From Rhodococcus sp. BP22 (GTDB lineage: Bacteria; Actinomycetota; Actinomycetes; Mycobacteriales; Mycobacteriaceae), in NCBI RefSeq assembly GCF_014281965.1, contig NZ_JACFTB010000002.1, forward strand, positions 62,001 to 126,000: 64,000 nt of DNA, read 5' to 3'. The position numbers and the translations under genes were made by a program. Numbering within the stretch: the stretch's first letter is position 1; every line of letters starts with the position of its first letter. The notes beneath the pieces were generated by a model. The model was not told where the DNA came from. It was given only the letters and a program-made list of their open reading frames with translations, and ran no database searches. Positions 45,983 through 55,074 of this stretch are shown here, piece by piece.

Positions 45983-46705
45983 ATGTCCGATATCGACTTC
46001 TATTTCGATCCGGTGTGCCCTTTCGCATGGATGACCAGCAAATGGGTTCGTAAGGTGCAGGCGCAGCGTGATTACACGGTCGACTGGCGATTCATCTCCC
46101 TGCGCCTGCTCAATTCTCACATCGACTACACGTCCCACTTTCCACCCGAGTACGAGGCCGGCCACACCGCAGGTCTCCGACTGCTGAGGGCCGCCGCAGA
46201 CATTCGGCGCGAGCACGGGCCTGCTGCGATCGGGCCACTGTATGCCGCCCTCGGTACGCGAATTTTCGATACCGATGTGGTGCCCGACGACGCTGCGAGC
46301 CACGGCTATCGCGGCACCGCGGCATTCCTGGCACCGATCCTCGAACAACTGGGCTTGCCGACTCGGCACACCAGCGCCCTGGATGATTCCTCGTTCGACG
46401 AGGAAATTCGTGCCGAAACCGACCACGCTCTCTCGCTGACCGGCAAGGACGTCGGCACACCGATCATTGCCTTCGAGCCTCCGGACGGAGTTGCATTTTT
46501 CGGCCCGGTGATCAGCAGACTACCCAGTGACGAAGATGCAGTACCTCTGTGGGACAACGTGATCGGACTCGCACGCTTCCCAGGATTCGCCGAAATGAAG
46601 CGCAGCATGCGTGAGCTTCCACAACTGAAGGCTCTGGGTGTAGCGGAGGACGAAGTCGGCACGCAGCAAGACTGGCACGCCGGTAGTCGACGTCAGAAGA
46701 AATGA
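45983..46705 (+). CDS. DsbA-like mycothiol-dependent nitroreductase family protein (Rv2466c type)
   Basis: 240 aa thioredoxin fold with helical insert. Active site FDPVCPFAWMTSKW: Cys12 is present, but the second Cys of the CxxC in characterised members is Ala15, so it would act as a monothiol. VGTPIIAF carries the cis-Pro. Rv2466c reduces substrates with mycothiol. AAGGAG lies 9 nt before ATG 45983. The gene runs toward the methyltransferase gene; it may or may not belong to the redox locus that follows. Confidence 0.78.
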   Translation: MSDIDFYFDPVCPFAWMTSKWVRKVQAQRDYTVDWRFISLRLLNSHIDYTSHFPPEYEAGHTAGLRLLRAAADIRREHGPAAIGPLYAALGTRIFDTDVVPDDAASHGYRGTAAFLAPILEQLGLPTRHTSALDDSSFDEEIRAETDHALSLTGKDVGTPIIAFEPPDGVAFFGPVISRLPSDEDAVPLWDNVIGLARFPGFAEMKRSMRELPQLKALGVAEDEVGTQQDWHAGSRRQKK

Positions 46706-46730
46706 CTACCTCGGGCGGTGCAACCGGCGG

Positions 46731-47375
46731 TCACACAGAGGGGACCGACCCGACGCGAACCTGGATGTGACCGCCGCGCACCGATGCTGACTGCACCGTG
46801 TCGAGTCGAGCAGGCATTGCAGTCCACGGGTGAGCGTCGATGTCGGATCCACCCAGTCGGCACGCCAGGCGCGCCAGCGGTGTCCATAATTCTGCGCGTC
46901 CGACGGGTTTCTGCATGTCTACGACGGCCACGACTCCCCCTGCCCGCGTTGCGGAGATCATCGCGTCGAGTGCAACCTCCCACCGAGCCATCAGCGACAA
47001 CGCGTAGGTACTGATAGCCGCGTCGAAGGGAACGTGATCTCCCAGGTACACCGAATCGAGTGCGGTGGCGTCCGCTGACATCAGGGTGACGTTCTCCCAC
47101 CCAGCGGAGGTAGCGCGGCGTCTGGCCTGCTCGAGCATCTGCGGGCTCGAATCGACACCGGTGATCGAACCTGTAGGCCCGATCCGGCGCTGCAGCAAAG
47201 CAAAATTGAGGCCGGTCCCGCAGGCGACGTCGAGGACATGACTGCCCGCTGGAAGAGCCATCAGATCGATCGCTGCCGTACGACCAGCGCGATAGATCGG
47301 CCACTCGAAAGAAATCACGTCGTACATGCGCGCCGAAATCGTGTAGGGCATCGGCTTCTTCATCGGTCGGTCCAT
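46731..47375 (-). CDS. class I SAM-dependent methyltransferase
   Basis: 214 aa from ATG 47375 (47363 also possible). SAM motif I is VLDVACGTGLNFALLQRRIG, motif post-I GSITGVDSSPQMLEQAR. The N-terminus (ARMYDVISFEWPIYRAGR) resembles UbiE and phosphatidylethanolamine N-methyltransferases (PmtA group), so a lipid or quinone-like acceptor is possible. It is divergent from the ECF sigma gene and shares its promoter region, including GGAAC-N18-TGTT on this strand. I take it as a member of the sigma regulon. Confidence 0.78.
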   Translation of the reverse strand: MDRPMKKPMPYTISARMYDVISFEWPIYRAGRTAAIDLMALPAGSHVLDVACGTGLNFALLQRRIGPTGSITGVDSSPQMLEQARRRATSAGWENVTLMSADATALDSVYLGDHVPFDAAISTYALSLMARWEVALDAMISATRAGGVVAVVDMQKPVGRAELWTPLARLACRLGGSDIDAHPWTAMPARLDTVQSASVRGGHIQVRVGSVPSV

Positions 47376-47411
47376 TTCATCGAGGCCTGCAGGGCACACT
47401 CTGTCGCTATG

Positions 47412-47440
47412 GGAACACCGCAGGACACTCGAAGGGTTCC
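47412..47440. promoter_or_regulatory. bidirectional ECF-type promoter
   Basis: Plus strand: GGAAC (47412-47416), 18 nt, GGTT (47435-47438), 8 nt, then GTG of the sigma gene. Minus strand: GGAAC (47440-47436), 18 nt, TGTT (47417-47414), toward the methyltransferase gene. GGAAC and GTT are the -35 and -10 cores of SigE/SigH-like ECF promoters. The plus-strand layout predicts a leaderless mRNA and autoregulation. Confidence 0.65.
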
Positions 47441-47446
47441 ATAGCT

Positions 47447-48013
47447 GTGCCCGAAATCGAATCCGACGCCGTCAACGACGCTCAGGCACGTAATTTTAGC
47501 CTCTACGTCGAACCGGAGATCGAGGTGCTCTTGCGCGTTGCCGCCACCTTGACTGGGCCCTCGCAAGCCGAGGACCTCGTGCAGGAGACGCTCATACGTG
47601 CGTGGCGCAGCGTCGACAGCTTCGACGGGCGCCACCCTCGGGCCTGGTTGCTGACCATTCTGCGCAACACCAACATGAACATGCACCGACGGCAGCGGCC
47701 GGACACATTCGCCGAGCTCGGCGACTACCTGTCCACCCGGCCCGCGTTCGGCGTCGAGGAACTCGGAACCGAGGAGAGAGTCATGACATCCATCTTGTCC
47801 GACGATCTCGAGCGGGCAGTCGGGTCGCTGGACCCGAAATTCCGGACGGTTCTGTTGCTGATCGACGTCGATCAACTCACTTACGCCGAGGCCGCGAACG
47901 TTCTGGACGTCCCGGTCGGAACGGTGATGTCCCGATTGAGCCGGGCCCGTGATCGGGTTCGACGCCGGCTGCGTCCCACATTCGCCTCTGCCACCGGAAA
48001 GGGAAAGCCATGA
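47447..48013 (+). CDS. ECF (RpoE-like) RNA polymerase sigma factor
   Basis: 188 aa. Region 2: GPSQAEDLVQETLIRAWRSV and HPRAWLLTILRNTNMN. Region 4: LDPKFRTVLLLIDVDQLTYA, then VLDVPVGTVMSRLSRARDRV. GTG 47447 stands 8 nt after the GGTT of its own promoter, with no ribosome binding site, so it may be leaderless. The next gene encodes an anti-sigma factor and overlaps it by 4 bp. Confidence 0.93.
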   Translation: MPEIESDAVNDAQARNFSLYVEPEIEVLLRVAATLTGPSQAEDLVQETLIRAWRSVDSFDGRHPRAWLLTILRNTNMNMHRRQRPDTFAELGDYLSTRPAFGVEELGTEERVMTSILSDDLERAVGSLDPKFRTVLLLIDVDQLTYAEAANVLDVPVGTVMSRLSRARDRVRRRLRPTFASATGKGKP

Positions 48014-48288
48014 TGAAGACCGCGCGGATGATGCTCACCTGCCATTGGTCGGCTCGACGATTGCAGCGTTATCTCGACGCCGACCCGTCGGGCCGGCTCG
48101 ATCCCGCCGAGGTGCGCAGAATCGAGGCACACCTTGCTGTGTGCGCCAGATGCCGGGCCGCGGAGGGCGAGTTCCGTCAGATCGATACGGCGTTGTCCAG
48201 GTGGACGGTACGGACGGTCCCCGATGAGAAGAGCGTCGAGCATGCTCGAAAATTCGTGGATCGACTTACCCGAGGTGACATGACATGA
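48010..48288 (+). CDS. zinc-binding anti-sigma factor (RsrA-like, zf-HC2)
   Basis: 92 aa, no membrane helix, so cytoplasmic. The ZAS motif H41-x3-C45-x2-C48 (HLAVCARC) plus Cys11 gives the same set (Cys, His, Cys, Cys) that holds zinc and senses thiol oxidation in Streptomyces RsrA. ATGA overlaps on both sides link it to the sigma factor and to the flavoprotein. It probably releases the sigma factor under thiol oxidation (inference). Confidence 0.85.
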   Translation: MMKTARMMLTCHWSARRLQRYLDADPSGRLDPAEVRRIEAHLAVCARCRAAEGEFRQIDTALSRWTVRTVPDEKSVEHARKFVDRLTRGDMT

Positions 48289-49733
48289 GTTCGATGCCGA
48301 CCGAAGCCGACGTCGTCGTAGTGGGCGGCGGAACAGCAGGCATCGTCGCAGCCAAGACTGCTGCTGGCTTCGGCGTGCGCGTCGTACTGATCGAGCGGGA
48401 GCGGCCCGGCGGTGATTGCCTGTGGACCGGGTGCGTGCCGTCCAAGGCGTTACTCGCGGCGGCGTCGACAGCTGCCACGATCCGGGACGCGCGCAGCTTC
48501 GGGATCGACGCCGGCGAGCCGCGCGTGGACTTTCCCCGTGTCATGGCGCACGTTTCCCGCGCCATCGCTGAGATCGCCCCGATCGATTCTCCGGAAGCGC
48601 TCACCGAAGCGGGGGTCACCGTCGTCGCCGGTGATGCCGTGTTCACCGGACCCGGCACCGTGGCCGTCGGATCGGGGTCCTTGCGTTTCGGTCAAGCCAT
48701 CATCACCACCGGTGCCAGTCCATCGATACCGCCGATCTCAGGATTGCACTCGACGGCCTACCTCACCAGCGAGACACTGTGGTCCCTGACATCTCTGCCG
48801 GAACGACTACTCATCATCGGGGCCGGCACCGTCGGCTGCGAAATGGCTCAGGCCTTTGCCCGTCTCGGCTCGGCTGTCACCCTCGTCGGTCGGGCCGAGA
48901 CCATTCTTCCGAGGGAGGACGCCTCGGCATCGGCAGTACTGTCCGCAGCGCTCACCGATGAGGGAGTGCACATTCTGACCTCTACGACGGTCACCCGAAT
49001 CGACGACGGGAAGGCCATCACCGATTCCGGTCTCACGTGTACGTTCGACGAAGTCCTCGTCGCCACCGGACGTACTCCTCGGACCACGGGGTTGGGCCTG
49101 GACGCCGCCGGGGTGTCATTGAAAGAGCACGGTTACGTCGTGGTCGACGATCATCTCCGCACCACTAATCCCCGCATCTGGGCCGCCGGAGATCTGACCG
49201 GTCACCCACAGTTCACTCATGTGGCAGGGATGCACGGCAGCCTCGCGGCGAGCAACGCCGTACTCGGTGTGCTCCGAAAGATCGACAAGACCGGCACTCC
49301 GCGCGTCACCTTCACCGATCCCGAAATCGCCTCTGCTGGAATCGATGTGCGCACAGCGAAGCGTATCCCCGGGTTGCGATTGCAGACACTCGGGCACGAA
49401 GACGTCGACCGCGCGGTCACCGAGGGCAAAACCACCGGCTTCACGACGCTGGTGCTCGACGGCAAGCGCCGCATCGTCGGTGCCAGCGTGGTGGGGCCAC
49501 GGGCGGGCGAAACCATCGGCGAACTGATTCTCGCCGTCAGGCAGGGCCTGCGCACTCGCGATCTCGCCGGTGCCACCCACCCGTATCCGACGTACAACGA
49601 CGGGCCGTGGAACGCTGCGGTCGGCGACGTCCGTTCGCAGTTGAGCACTCCAGTTGCATCTCGCGCACTGAACACCCTCGCGAAGGCCCGAGGTAGGTGG
49701 ATCGTCAGGAGAGAGCGCGGTAGCCGGCAATGA
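48285..49733 (+). CDS. FAD-dependent disulfide reductase, mercuric-reductase-like
   Basis: 482 aa. FAD motif VVVVGGGTAGIVAAKTAAGF, redox-active pair in GGDCLWTGCVPSKALL (Cys45, Cys50), NAD(P)H motif LLIIGAGTVGCEMAQAFARL, ATGRTPRT and AAGDLTG, then the dimerisation domain. It has no N-terminal HMA domain and no C-terminal Cys pair, so it is not true MerA. The usual His-Glu couple is altered (HPYPTYNDG). Third gene of the sigma operon (ATGA overlap). Fusions of such flavoproteins with TVP38 proteins are known, and a TVP38 gene lies nearby. Confidence 0.88.
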   Translation: MSSMPTEADVVVVGGGTAGIVAAKTAAGFGVRVVLIERERPGGDCLWTGCVPSKALLAAASTAATIRDARSFGIDAGEPRVDFPRVMAHVSRAIAEIAPIDSPEALTEAGVTVVAGDAVFTGPGTVAVGSGSLRFGQAIITTGASPSIPPISGLHSTAYLTSETLWSLTSLPERLLIIGAGTVGCEMAQAFARLGSAVTLVGRAETILPREDASASAVLSAALTDEGVHILTSTTVTRIDDGKAITDSGLTCTFDEVLVATGRTPRTTGLGLDAAGVSLKEHGYVVVDDHLRTTNPRIWAAGDLTGHPQFTHVAGMHGSLAASNAVLGVLRKIDKTGTPRVTFTDPEIASAGIDVRTAKRIPGLRLQTLGHEDVDRAVTEGKTTGFTTLVLDGKRRIVGASVVGPRAGETIGELILAVRQGLRTRDLAGATHPYPTYNDGPWNAAVGDVRSQLSTPVASRALNTLAKARGRWIVRRERGSRQ

Positions 49734-50328
49734 TGCGTTGACCCGAACTGACCGCCACCACCGCCGCCCATACCGTTGCGATCTGCCACGACACTGCGGG
49801 AAACAACAACCAGAGACTGTGCACGGCAATCGTTTCCGCTCCTTCGGCCAACCCGCCCAGAAATGACAGCGAGCGGCCGTCGTCGAGTGTTCTGCCCGTT
49901 TTTTCAGCGATGGAGGAGAACGCGAGAAAGGCCGTGCCGTTGATGTAGTACGCCAGCAACACCAATAGAAACGGCCACCACGGGGCGTCGTAACCGGCCG
50001 ACGCACCGACCGCGACGCCCACGACCGTGGTCCCGTAGACGGTGAAATCCGCTGTGATATCGAAGAACCCGCCCGCACCGGAGGTTGGTCCGCCACCGCG
50101 GAGTCGTCTACGGGCCAGTGGTCCGTCGAGTCCATCGGCAAGGCGCGAGAGGATCCACAGTGCCAACGCGAGTAGCCAGAACTGCAGCCCAGCGGCCACT
50201 GCGCTGCCCAATCCCAGCAGCAGACCGACCGCGGTGATTCGGTCCGGAGTGACCTGGCTGATGTCGAGGATTCGTGCACACCGATCCAGCGGCCCCTCGA
50301 GCTTGCGACGCAGATAGCTATCGATCAT
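49705..50328 (-). CDS. CDP-alcohol phosphatidyltransferase family protein (YnjF-like)
   Basis: 207 aa, about six hydrophobic helices. The CDP-AP motif is DG-x-DG-x2-AR (65-73), then G86-x3-D90-x3-D94. The gap between Arg73 and Gly86 is 12 residues instead of the usual 8. The enzymes move a phosphatidyl or similar group from a CDP-alcohol to another alcohol. E. coli ynjF of the ynj region belongs to the same family. It overlaps the TVP38 gene by 4 bp and the convergent flavoprotein gene by 29 bp. Confidence 0.85.
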   Translation of the reverse strand: MIDSYLRRKLEGPLDRCARILDISQVTPDRITAVGLLLGLGSAVAAGLQFWLLALALWILSRLADGLDGPLARRRLRGGGPTSGAGGFFDITADFTVYGTTVVGVAVGASAGYDAPWWPFLLVLLAYYINGTAFLAFSSIAEKTGRTLDDGRSLSFLGGLAEGAETIAVHSLWLLFPAVSWQIATVWAAVVAVSSGQRIIAGYRALS

Positions 50329-51032
50329 GGGGCCGCGATGCCGTCGAGATGTGGGCCGTTGGGTTCCGGATCACTCTTCAGGGCGAGACGTTTGGCAGCC
50401 AACGACGACCCGACGCCGATCACGAGGACGGCCACCAGCGCAGCGGCGAACGGCCAGGACAGCGGAGAGGTTCCGTACGCGCCGAGGGCGGTAAAACCGA
50501 CAGTGGCCGGGATGATGCCGACCGCCGTGCCGAGCAGGTAATCACGCTGGCCCACGGCGCTGATACCCGCCGCGTAGTTGACGACCGAAAATGGGAACAC
50601 TGGGATCAAGCGGACGATGAACACCGACATCAAACCGCGTCGCCCGAGCATGGCGTCCAGCCTGCGGAGCTTGCCCCACTCCGAGCGTGCAACCGATCCA
50701 CGGCCGAGCGCACGCGCCGCCCAATAACCCACATAGGCGCCTCCCGTTGCAGCCACGACCACCACCGTTGCACCGACCGCCAACCCGAACAGCAATCCGG
50801 AAGCGATGGTGAGGGCGCTCGCTGGGAACGGCGTCGCCGACAGCACGACATACAGAATTACGAACGCAACGATCCCCCACGCACCTGCGTCCGCGACCAG
50901 GGTTCGGATCGACTCCGGGTCCGGAAGGTCCACAGTCGCGGCCACGATGACGACCACCGTGATCACGGCGGCAGCAGCTGCCAGCTTGATCGCGGTGGAG
51001 CGGCTACGTGCCGGTCGGGGGTCCTGATTCAC
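50325..51032 (-). CDS. TVP38/TMEM64 family membrane protein (YdjX/YdjZ-like)
   Basis: 235 aa from GTG 51032 (AGAGG upstream). Hydrophobic throughout, with the SNARE-associated/VTT core FILYVVLSATPFPASALTIA, SGLLFGLAVGATVVVVAATG and FIVRLIPVFPFSVVNYAAGI. Eukaryotic relatives are lipid scramblases. E. coli ydjX and ydjZ flank the ynj genes and are the same family. Co-transcribed with the phosphatidyltransferase. Confidence 0.88.
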   Translation of the reverse strand: MNQDPRPARSRSTAIKLAAAAAVITVVVIVAATVDLPDPESIRTLVADAGAWGIVAFVILYVVLSATPFPASALTIASGLLFGLAVGATVVVVAATGGAYVGYWAARALGRGSVARSEWGKLRRLDAMLGRRGLMSVFIVRLIPVFPFSVVNYAAGISAVGQRDYLLGTAVGIIPATVGFTALGAYGTSPLSWPFAAALVAVLVIGVGSSLAAKRLALKSDPEPNGPHLDGIAAP

Positions 51033-51081
51033 AATTGCTACCTCTCGTGCTCGACACACAAAACAGTTCTTCTACGACGGG

Positions 51082-51108
51082 AAGTCCTCGACTACCCCAG
51101 TGTGTTCC
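51082..51108 (-). promoter_or_regulatory. weak ECF-type promoter candidate for the TVP38 operon
   Basis: On the minus strand GGGAACAC is followed by TCGAGG and ACTTCC at the same distances as in the sigma promoter (GGAAC-N18-ACTT). The first eight bases are identical to those of the sigma promoter. The -10 core ACTT differs from GGTT, so this is weaker. On the plus strand a GGAAC at 51137-51141 may serve the ABC operon. Confidence 0.35.
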
Positions 51109-51186
51109 CCTATCACCGGATTCGACCGATTACCGTGGAACAGGCAGCGTCGACTCTGTCTGCATCCTCGGACCAGGAGGCCCACG

Positions 51187-52449
51187 TTGTTTTCTCGATC
51201 TCATACCCGTCGACCGAGAAAGTACGCGTTCGCGGCCCTGGTGGTTGCCGCGAGCGTGGGGTTGGTCCTGTCCTCGTGCGCAGCCCCGTCGTCCGACGCG
51301 CCGGTCGCCGAGGAACTGTCCTGGAGCGAGATCGAACAGCAAGCGCAGGGGAAAACAGTCTCACTGTGGATGTACGGCGGTGACGAACAGGGCAATACGT
51401 ACGTCGACAACGTCCTCACCCCCGCCGCCGCAGCCGCAGGGGTCACGCTGCGTCGTGTGCCCGTCGAATCCACCACCGACGCCGTCAACCGGATTCTCTC
51501 CGAGCGGCAAGCAGGTGTCACCGATGGAGAGGTCGACCTGGTGTGGGTCAACGGTGCAAATTTCGGGACCGGTCAGCAGGCAGGCGCGTGGCTCTGCAAT
51601 TGGACACAGAATCTACCGAACATGGAGTACACGGACCCCGAGGACCCGCTGCTGAGCAGCGATTTCGGTACGCCGGTGAACAACTGCGAAGCACCCTGGC
51701 ACAAGGCGCAGTTCACGCTCGTCTACAACTCGGCGGCAATAGCGGACCCGCCCCGCACTTTGGACGAAGTATTCGACTGGGCCGAGGCCAACCCCGGCCG
51801 CTTCACCTATCCTGCGCCCCCGGATTTCACCGGTTCGGTATTCGTCCGCGAGGCACTGGTGAACCAGTCCGGTGGCGTCGAGAAGGTGCCCGCCCAGTTC
51901 GATCAGGACACCTACGATTCTCTCGCGCCGGCCGTGTTCGATCGGCTGAACGCCCTTGCACCGTCGCTCTGGCGCGGGGGCACCACGTATCCGCAGTCAT
52001 CGAGCGAACTCGACGACCTGTACGCCGGCGGGCAGGTGGACATGACCATGACCTATGGGCCCGCGACGCTGCCACAACTTGTCGCCGACGGCACCTATCC
52101 CCCCGAGACGCGCGTCCTGGCTCTCGATGAGGGCACCGTCGGCAACGCGAGCTTCCTGGCGATCCCGTCGACGTCGGGGCAGTCCGCGGCAGCGCAGGTC
52201 GTCGCCAACATCGCACTGTCACCGGAGCAGCAGCTCGCCAAATCCGAACCAGATGTATGGGGCCAGTTCACAGTGCTGGACACTTCTCGCCTGACACCGG
52301 AAGTCAGGGCGCAGTTCGAGGCGCTCCCAGCCTCCCCTGTCCTCCCGCCATACGAGGAACTCTCGGCCAACGCTCATCCCGAACTGGCCGCGGAGTGGGT
52401 CACGCCGCTGGACGAGGGGTGGCGGCGATCCGTTCTCGCGGGGCAGTGA
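51187..52449 (+). CDS. ABC transporter substrate-binding lipoprotein, YnjB type
   Basis: 420 aa from TTG 51187, chosen because GGAGG lies 8 nt upstream. Lipobox LSSC at the end of the signal peptide (VVAASVGLVLSSCAAP). The mature part follows E. coli YnjB closely: SEIEQQAQGKTVSLW, VDLVWVNGANFGT, FTYPAPPDFTGSVFV and KSEPDVWGQFTVLD. YnjB is a predicted periplasmic binding protein whose ligand is not known to me. First gene of a four-gene importer operon with ATGA-type overlaps. Confidence 0.88.
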   Translation: MFSRSHTRRPRKYAFAALVVAASVGLVLSSCAAPSSDAPVAEELSWSEIEQQAQGKTVSLWMYGGDEQGNTYVDNVLTPAAAAAGVTLRRVPVESTTDAVNRILSERQAGVTDGEVDLVWVNGANFGTGQQAGAWLCNWTQNLPNMEYTDPEDPLLSSDFGTPVNNCEAPWHKAQFTLVYNSAAIADPPRTLDEVFDWAEANPGRFTYPAPPDFTGSVFVREALVNQSGGVEKVPAQFDQDTYDSLAPAVFDRLNALAPSLWRGGTTYPQSSSELDDLYAGGQVDMTMTYGPATLPQLVADGTYPPETRVLALDEGTVGNASFLAIPSTSGQSAAAQVVANIALSPEQQLAKSEPDVWGQFTVLDTSRLTPEVRAQFEALPASPVLPPYEELSANAHPELAAEWVTPLDEGWRRSVLAGQ

Positions 52450-53279
52450 GCCAGCGAAAGGTACGCAGCACCCTCTGGGTGCTTCCAGCGGTGATTCCGG
52501 TTTTACTGGTGGTCGGCGGTGGCCTCGGAGCTGCCCTGCTGCAGAGTCTCGGTCTGATGCCTCTGGTGGGACGGCCCGCACTCACCCTCGATGCCTATTC
52601 TGCCCTCGGTGGAGATCTCTGGAGTTCTCTCGCGCTCACTCTTGCCGTCGCGACGGTCTCGACTCTCCTGGCTGTCGTCATCGGTCTCGCAGCGGCACTG
52701 ACGGTGCTGTCCGGCCGTCGAACGGCGTTGGTCGCCGCGGCGCTGACGTTGGCCGTACCCCATCTGATCGGTGCGGCCGCCATGGGTTTGCTGCTCGCCG
52801 ACTCAGGATTACTCCCGCGCATCTTCGGGCTCACCGACGGCGGATGGCCGGAGCTTGTCGGTGGACGCTGGTGGATTGCCGTCGCACTCGAATACGCGTG
52901 GAAGGAATCGGCATTCGTCGCCATCGTCGTGGCCGGCACCCTGGCAACTCGGGTGGCAGGATTCGACGAGACAGCGGCCACTCTCGGTGCGGGACGGTGG
53001 GCACGCTTCCGCTTGGTCACGCTGCCGCTGCTGCGGCCGGCCCTGGCAGCGTCGGCTGCGATAACCTTCACCTACACCGTCGGGTCCTACGAAGTGGCCC
53101 GGATTCTCGGTCGGCCCTATCCGGAACCATTGTCCGTCATGGCAATTCGATTGTTCACCTCGATCGACCTCGCTGCCCGTCCCCAAGCTGCGGCCGCTGC
53201 GATAGTTGCCGCCGCACTGGCGATTGTCGTGGCCGCGGTCGCGCTCAACTATCTCCGCAGATCGGCGGTATGGAAATGA
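52446..53279 (+). CDS. ABC transporter permease, YnjC N-half type
   Basis: 277 aa, six hydrophobic helices. The permease EAA-like loop is in GFDETAATLGAGRWARFRLV. E. coli YnjC is one longer protein of two such halves; here the halves are separate genes. GTG 52446 overlaps the lipoprotein stop by 4 bp. Confidence 0.87.
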   Translation: MSQRKVRSTLWVLPAVIPVLLVVGGGLGAALLQSLGLMPLVGRPALTLDAYSALGGDLWSSLALTLAVATVSTLLAVVIGLAAALTVLSGRRTALVAAALTLAVPHLIGAAAMGLLLADSGLLPRIFGLTDGGWPELVGGRWWIAVALEYAWKESAFVAIVVAGTLATRVAGFDETAATLGAGRWARFRLVTLPLLRPALAASAAITFTYTVGSYEVARILGRPYPEPLSVMAIRLFTSIDLAARPQAAAAAIVAAALAIVVAAVALNYLRRSAVWK

Positions 53280-54046
53280 CGGCGACGCGGCCCGCGGGGC
53301 GGTTACTTCTGGTGGTGTGGTTCGTGCTGCCCCTCATCCCGATAGCTCTGTGGGCGGTGAGCAATCAGTGGTCGTTTCCCGATGTACTGCCGCAGGAATG
53401 GGGAGTGGACGGAGTTCGTAGCGCCGTCGCGGCCGGCGGAACAGAAGCCTTCATGAGATCTACGGGTCTCGCCCTGACTGTCGCCGCGATCGCAACGCCG
53501 TTGGGAGCATGTGCGGCCCGGGCCCTCGCGCGTGGCGATGTGCATTTCCCTGGCGTCGTCGCGGCAATACTGTTCGCTCCGCTGGCACTGCCACCCTTCG
53601 CGGTAGCGCTAGGTTTGAATGTAGTGATTCTGCGTGCACGAATTCCGAGCACGCTCGCGGTGATCGTACTGCTCTCCGTGGCCGCGATTCCGTACACCAC
53701 ATATCTGATGCGGGTGGCCTTCGGTGCATACGACTCACGGTACGAGGAGGAAGCGCGAATGCTGGGTGCTTCGAAGTCGATGATCCTGTGGCAGATCAGA
53801 ATTCCGTTGCTGGCACCGGCGCTGTCCGGATCCGCTTTGCTCGCTTTTCTCGTGGGATGGAGCGACTACGTGATCACATTGTTGGTCGGCGGTGGCAGGC
53901 TGGTGACGGTACCGATATTGGTAGCCTCGTTCGCTGCAGGGACCGGAAACGACGCCGTCGTAGCCGCATTGTCGATCGCAGCCATAGTGCCCCCTCTCGT
54001 ACTGATTACGCTGCTCTCGCGTCTCGGAAGAGGGACGGCCCGATGA
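53276..54046 (+). CDS. ABC transporter permease, YnjC C-half type
   Basis: 256 aa, six hydrophobic helices. EAA loop: YEEEARMLGASKSMILWQIR. Pairs with the previous gene as a heterodimeric channel. ATG 53276 overlaps the upstream stop (ATGA); a second ATG at 53270 is less likely. Confidence 0.87.
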   Translation: MTATRPAGRLLLVVWFVLPLIPIALWAVSNQWSFPDVLPQEWGVDGVRSAVAAGGTEAFMRSTGLALTVAAIATPLGACAARALARGDVHFPGVVAAILFAPLALPPFAVALGLNVVILRARIPSTLAVIVLLSVAAIPYTTYLMRVAFGAYDSRYEEEARMLGASKSMILWQIRIPLLAPALSGSALLAFLVGWSDYVITLLVGGGRLVTVPILVASFAAGTGNDAVVAALSIAAIVPPLVLITLLSRLGRGTAR

Positions 54047-55071
54047 GCGTCGAACTATCTGTTCACGGACTCACCAAAGTTCATTCAGGCCAGACGAGTT
54101 CAGCATTGACTTCGTTGAATCTGACTGTTCGACCAGGTACGTGCACGGTGATACTCGGCCCGTCCGGTTCTGGCAAGAGCACCGTACTTCGGTTGATTGC
54201 CGGCCTCGATGCACCGACGACGGGAACCATCCGCATCGATGGCGTCGACGTCACCGGAGTCCCAGCAGAGGAAAGAGGCGTCGGGATGGTATTCCAGCGC
54301 CCGATGCTCTTTCCACACATGTCCGTCGTCGACAACATCGGCTTCGCCTACCGCGCCGCAGGCCACAAGCGGAGCCATGCCCGCGAACAGGCACACAGGT
54401 ACCTTGAGTTGGTCCATCTCGGTGACATCGGCGATCGATCGGTATCCGACATCTCGGGTGGTCAAGCACAACGAGTGGCGTTGGCCAGATCCCTCGCCGG
54501 TTCACCGCGGGTGCTGCTACTCGACGAGCCTTTCAGTGCGCTCGATCCCCTACTGCGCACGGAGATGCACGACCTCGTTCGGGAGATTCGCACCGAACTC
54601 GACCAAACGCTCGTACTGGTCACTCACGATCAGCAGGAAGCCGCCGCACTGGCCGATTCGGTAGCCGTACTCATCGACGGCGAATTACAACACCATTCCG
54701 ATGTCGCATCCGCCTACACCCGACCCAGCACGCTGGCCGTCAACCGGCTCATGGGCGGGATCAACGAGATCGACGGGCACCTGGAAAGCGGAGTTCACCA
54801 TTCAGTGATCGGGGATTTCGAGGTCGATGTCGCCCCCGGTGACGGGTCTGCGGTGCTTTTACTGCGTCACGAAATGATCCGTGTGGTGGATACTTCCGAG
54901 GTTCGCGGTGTTGTGGCGGCACTGCGTCCAACCGGCTTCCGGAACATCGCCGACGTGAGAATCGGCGGGGGCAGCGTCAAGGTCGAGCTACCCGCCGGGG
55001 CGGAGACGCGAGTAGGCGAGGAGATTTCATTGGAGATTCCTCCCGAGGCGAGAGCCGTGGTTTTTCGCTGA
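54043..55071 (+). CDS. ABC transporter ATP-binding protein, YnjD type
   Basis: 342 aa. Walker A LGPSGSGKST, Q-loop VFQRPMLFPH, signature ISGGQAQRVALARSLAG, Walker B VLLLDEPFSALDP and His switch VTHDQQE. The last ~90 residues form a TOBE-like domain (IRVVDTSEVRGVVAALRPTG), longer than in E. coli YnjD. ATGA overlap with the permease gene. Powers uptake of the YnjB ligand. Confidence 0.92.
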   Translation: MSVELSVHGLTKVHSGQTSSALTSLNLTVRPGTCTVILGPSGSGKSTVLRLIAGLDAPTTGTIRIDGVDVTGVPAEERGVGMVFQRPMLFPHMSVVDNIGFAYRAAGHKRSHAREQAHRYLELVHLGDIGDRSVSDISGGQAQRVALARSLAGSPRVLLLDEPFSALDPLLRTEMHDLVREIRTELDQTLVLVTHDQQEAAALADSVAVLIDGELQHHSDVASAYTRPSTLAVNRLMGGINEIDGHLESGVHHSVIGDFEVDVAPGDGSAVLLLRHEMIRVVDTSEVRGVVAALRPTGFRNIADVRIGGGSVKVELPAGAETRVGEEISLEIPPEARAVVFR

Positions 55072-55074
55072 TCC

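Noticed and set aside
48285-49733. True mercuric reductase and mercury-resistance locus
   Set aside because: No HMA domain, no C-terminal Cys pair, and no merR, merT or merP nearby.
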